Positions 63,029-64,000 of a stretch of DNA of 64,000 bases are shown here, in pieces. The notes under the pieces are model-generated. The model had not been told where the DNA came from. It was given only the letters and a program-made list of their open reading frames with translations, and searched no databases. A program made the translations under genes and the position numbers. The stretch spans positions 372,001 to 436,000 of the forward strand of contig NZ_FWFD01000008.1 in NCBI RefSeq assembly GCF_900163795.1, read 5' to 3'. How positions within the stretch are numbered: the first letter of the stretch is position 1; every line of letters starts with the position of its first letter. The DNA comes from Vagococcus fluvialis bH819 (GTDB lineage: Bacteria; Bacillota; Bacilli; Lactobacillales; Vagococcaceae).

Positions 63029-64000
63029 TTATTGAGTGACTTTATTCCAAAATCCGTTCCACAGCTCCCCTGCAGTATCCACACCTTTTTTAATGCCATC
63101 ACCAATTGTATTAGCACCTTCTTTAACCTTATCTCCGATATCATTCATCGACTCACCCAGACCAGCTCCTGGTTTTGTTTCTTTTTCTTCCGCATTCTCT
63201 TGAGTCACATCTCCCACAGTAAAAGCGGTATTAGGTGAAGCGGCTAAAATACGTTGCGTTTCATCTTTAAAGATACTCGATAAATTACTACCACTACTTC
63301 CGGTTAAGAAATGATCTGGACCACTTTTATCAAAACCAATCCAAGTTGACACAACAACATCTGGCGTATAACCAATAATCCATTGATCTTTAGACATACC
63401 ATCTGCATTAATATTTTCTGTGGTTCCTGTTTTCCCAGCAATTGTATAACCTGCTGGCTTGGCTTCAATCCCAGTTCCTGAGCTGAAAACACCTTGCAGC
63501 ATGCTTGTCATTTCATCTGCTACTTCTGGAGTTGTAACTCGTTTGGATTTAGATTTCTCGTTTTCATAGATTATAACCCCGTTAGCATCCTCTATTTTAG
63601 TAATAAAATGAGATTCCATTTTTTGACCCTGATTAGCAAAGACACCATAAGCGCTAGCCATATTAAGAGGTGTCGTTCCTTTAGTTAACCCACCTAGTGC
63701 TAAACCAGGATATTTGTCTTTTTCATCTAACTTAATACCGAACTGTTCTGTTTTCTTAAAGCCACGATCGATGCCAATTTCATTTAATAACCACACAGCA
63801 GGTGCATTTAAACTTTGAATGATTGATTGGGTCATTGTTGCTTCACCTGAATACGTTCTCGAATAATTCTGAACATCATAGTAACTTTGCGCTTCGTCTT
63901 TTAAAATATCATCCGGTTTATATCCTGCTTCAAGAGCGGGTGTATAAACTGAAATTGGTTTTAAAGTTGATCCAGGTGAAAGTTCAGATTGAGTCGCTCG
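63029..64000 (-). CDS. Class A penicillin-binding protein, C-terminal transpeptidase half (partial)
   Basis: The frame is open to the right edge, so only the last 324 codons are visible; the glycosyltransferase domain lies outside. The transpeptidase has the catalytic SxxK motif in PGSTLKP about 47 codons upstream of the apparent ATG at 63835, SLNAPAVW (SxN) and AGKTGTTENIN (KTG). This enzyme polymerises and cross-links peptidoglycan outside the membrane. The C-terminal tail (last ~50 residues) has amphipathic repeats with VKEGANTIGDGIKKGVDTAG and a Trp-rich end. It resembles PBP2a/PBP1a of Lactobacillales; which one cannot be decided from this part. Confidence 0.9.
   Translation of the reverse strand, partial: RATQSELSPGSTLKPISVYTPALEAGYKPDDILKDEAQSYYDVQNYSRTYSGEATMTQSIIQSLNAPAVWLLNEIGIDRGFKKTEQFGIKLDEKDKYPGLALGGLTKGTTPLNMASAYGVFANQGQKMESHFITKIEDANGVIIYENEKSKSKRVTTPEVADEMTSMLQGVFSSGTGIEAKPAGYTIAGKTGTTENINADGMSKDQWIIGYTPDVVVSTWIGFDKSGPDHFLTGSSGSNLSSIFKDETQRILAASPNTAFTVGDVTQENAEEKETKPGAGLGESMNDIGDKVKEGANTIGDGIKKGVDTAGELWNGFWNKVTQ

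Overview
The window is AT-rich, with short intergenic gaps, strong Shine-Dalgarno sites and many intrinsic terminators, as in a low-GC Firmicute. Gene content and order point to Lactobacillales, family Enterococcaceae, most like Vagococcus or Enterococcus. The pointers are a fused glutathione synthase (GshAB/GshF), a MupG-type MurNAc recycling operon, a lactococcal-type oppDFBCA operon, a class A sortase, a YhaO-YhaN-YhaM cluster and a D-Ala-D-Ala-type Ddl. The genus is an inference from reading the sequence, not from a database match.

Layout. 1-4346 (+): MurNAc/muropeptide recycling, mupG(partial)-murQ-murP-HAD phosphatase, then murR. 4438-8074 (-): a Fur-boxed siderophore ABC transporter matching the yclNOPQ order. 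8225-10225 (+): a YueI-family protein, a beta-lactamase-fold serine hydrolase and a small unknown protein. 10294-12573 (-): gshAB. 12854-16447 (-): fruRKA. 16724-23140 (-): rnc-smc-HAD-ftsY. 23261-28924 (-): oppDFBCA, with oppA broken by an in-frame stop. 29435-35048 (-): asp23-fakA, recG, plsX-acpP. 35262-35450 (+): rpmB. 35569-45742 (-): priA-def-fmt-rsmB-stp-prkC-rsgA-rpe-thiN. 45887-50248 (-): patatin-like protein, ydbC, yicC, gmk, rpoZ, cytidine deaminase. 50403-50774 (+): an unknown protein behind a near-consensus promoter. 50864-55514 (-): ddl, murF, cshA, acpS. 55646-56422 (-): an unknown protein. 56648-57436 (+): sortase A without a canonical start codon. 57526-62960 (-): ylbF-family gene, yhaO-yhaN-yhaM. 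63029-64000 (-): C-terminal half of a class A penicillin-binding protein.

Most of the window is core metabolism, translation, cell envelope and chromosome maintenance in the usual Firmicute order (yicC-gmk-rpoZ ... priA-def-fmt-rsmB-stp-prkC-rsgA-rpe-thiN / rpmB / asp23-fakA-recG-plsX-acpP-rnc-smc-ftsY), with the opp operon inserted between acpP and rnc. No tRNA, rRNA, CRISPR array, prophage or transposase was seen.

The least ordinary features are small. (i) oppA has a single in-frame ochre codon. (ii) The sortase frame has no ATG, GTG, TTG or CTG near its ideal ribosome binding site, only ATC. (iii) A composite palindrome of about 110 bp downstream of ftsY has arms related to short repeats after other genes. 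(iv) A second, unrelated palindrome of about 110 bp lies between fruA and gshAB. (v) A cop-box-like operator lies at the gshAB promoter. (vi) A patatin phospholipase carries a GNAT-like N-terminal region. I found no large undescribed multi-gene system and do not claim one.
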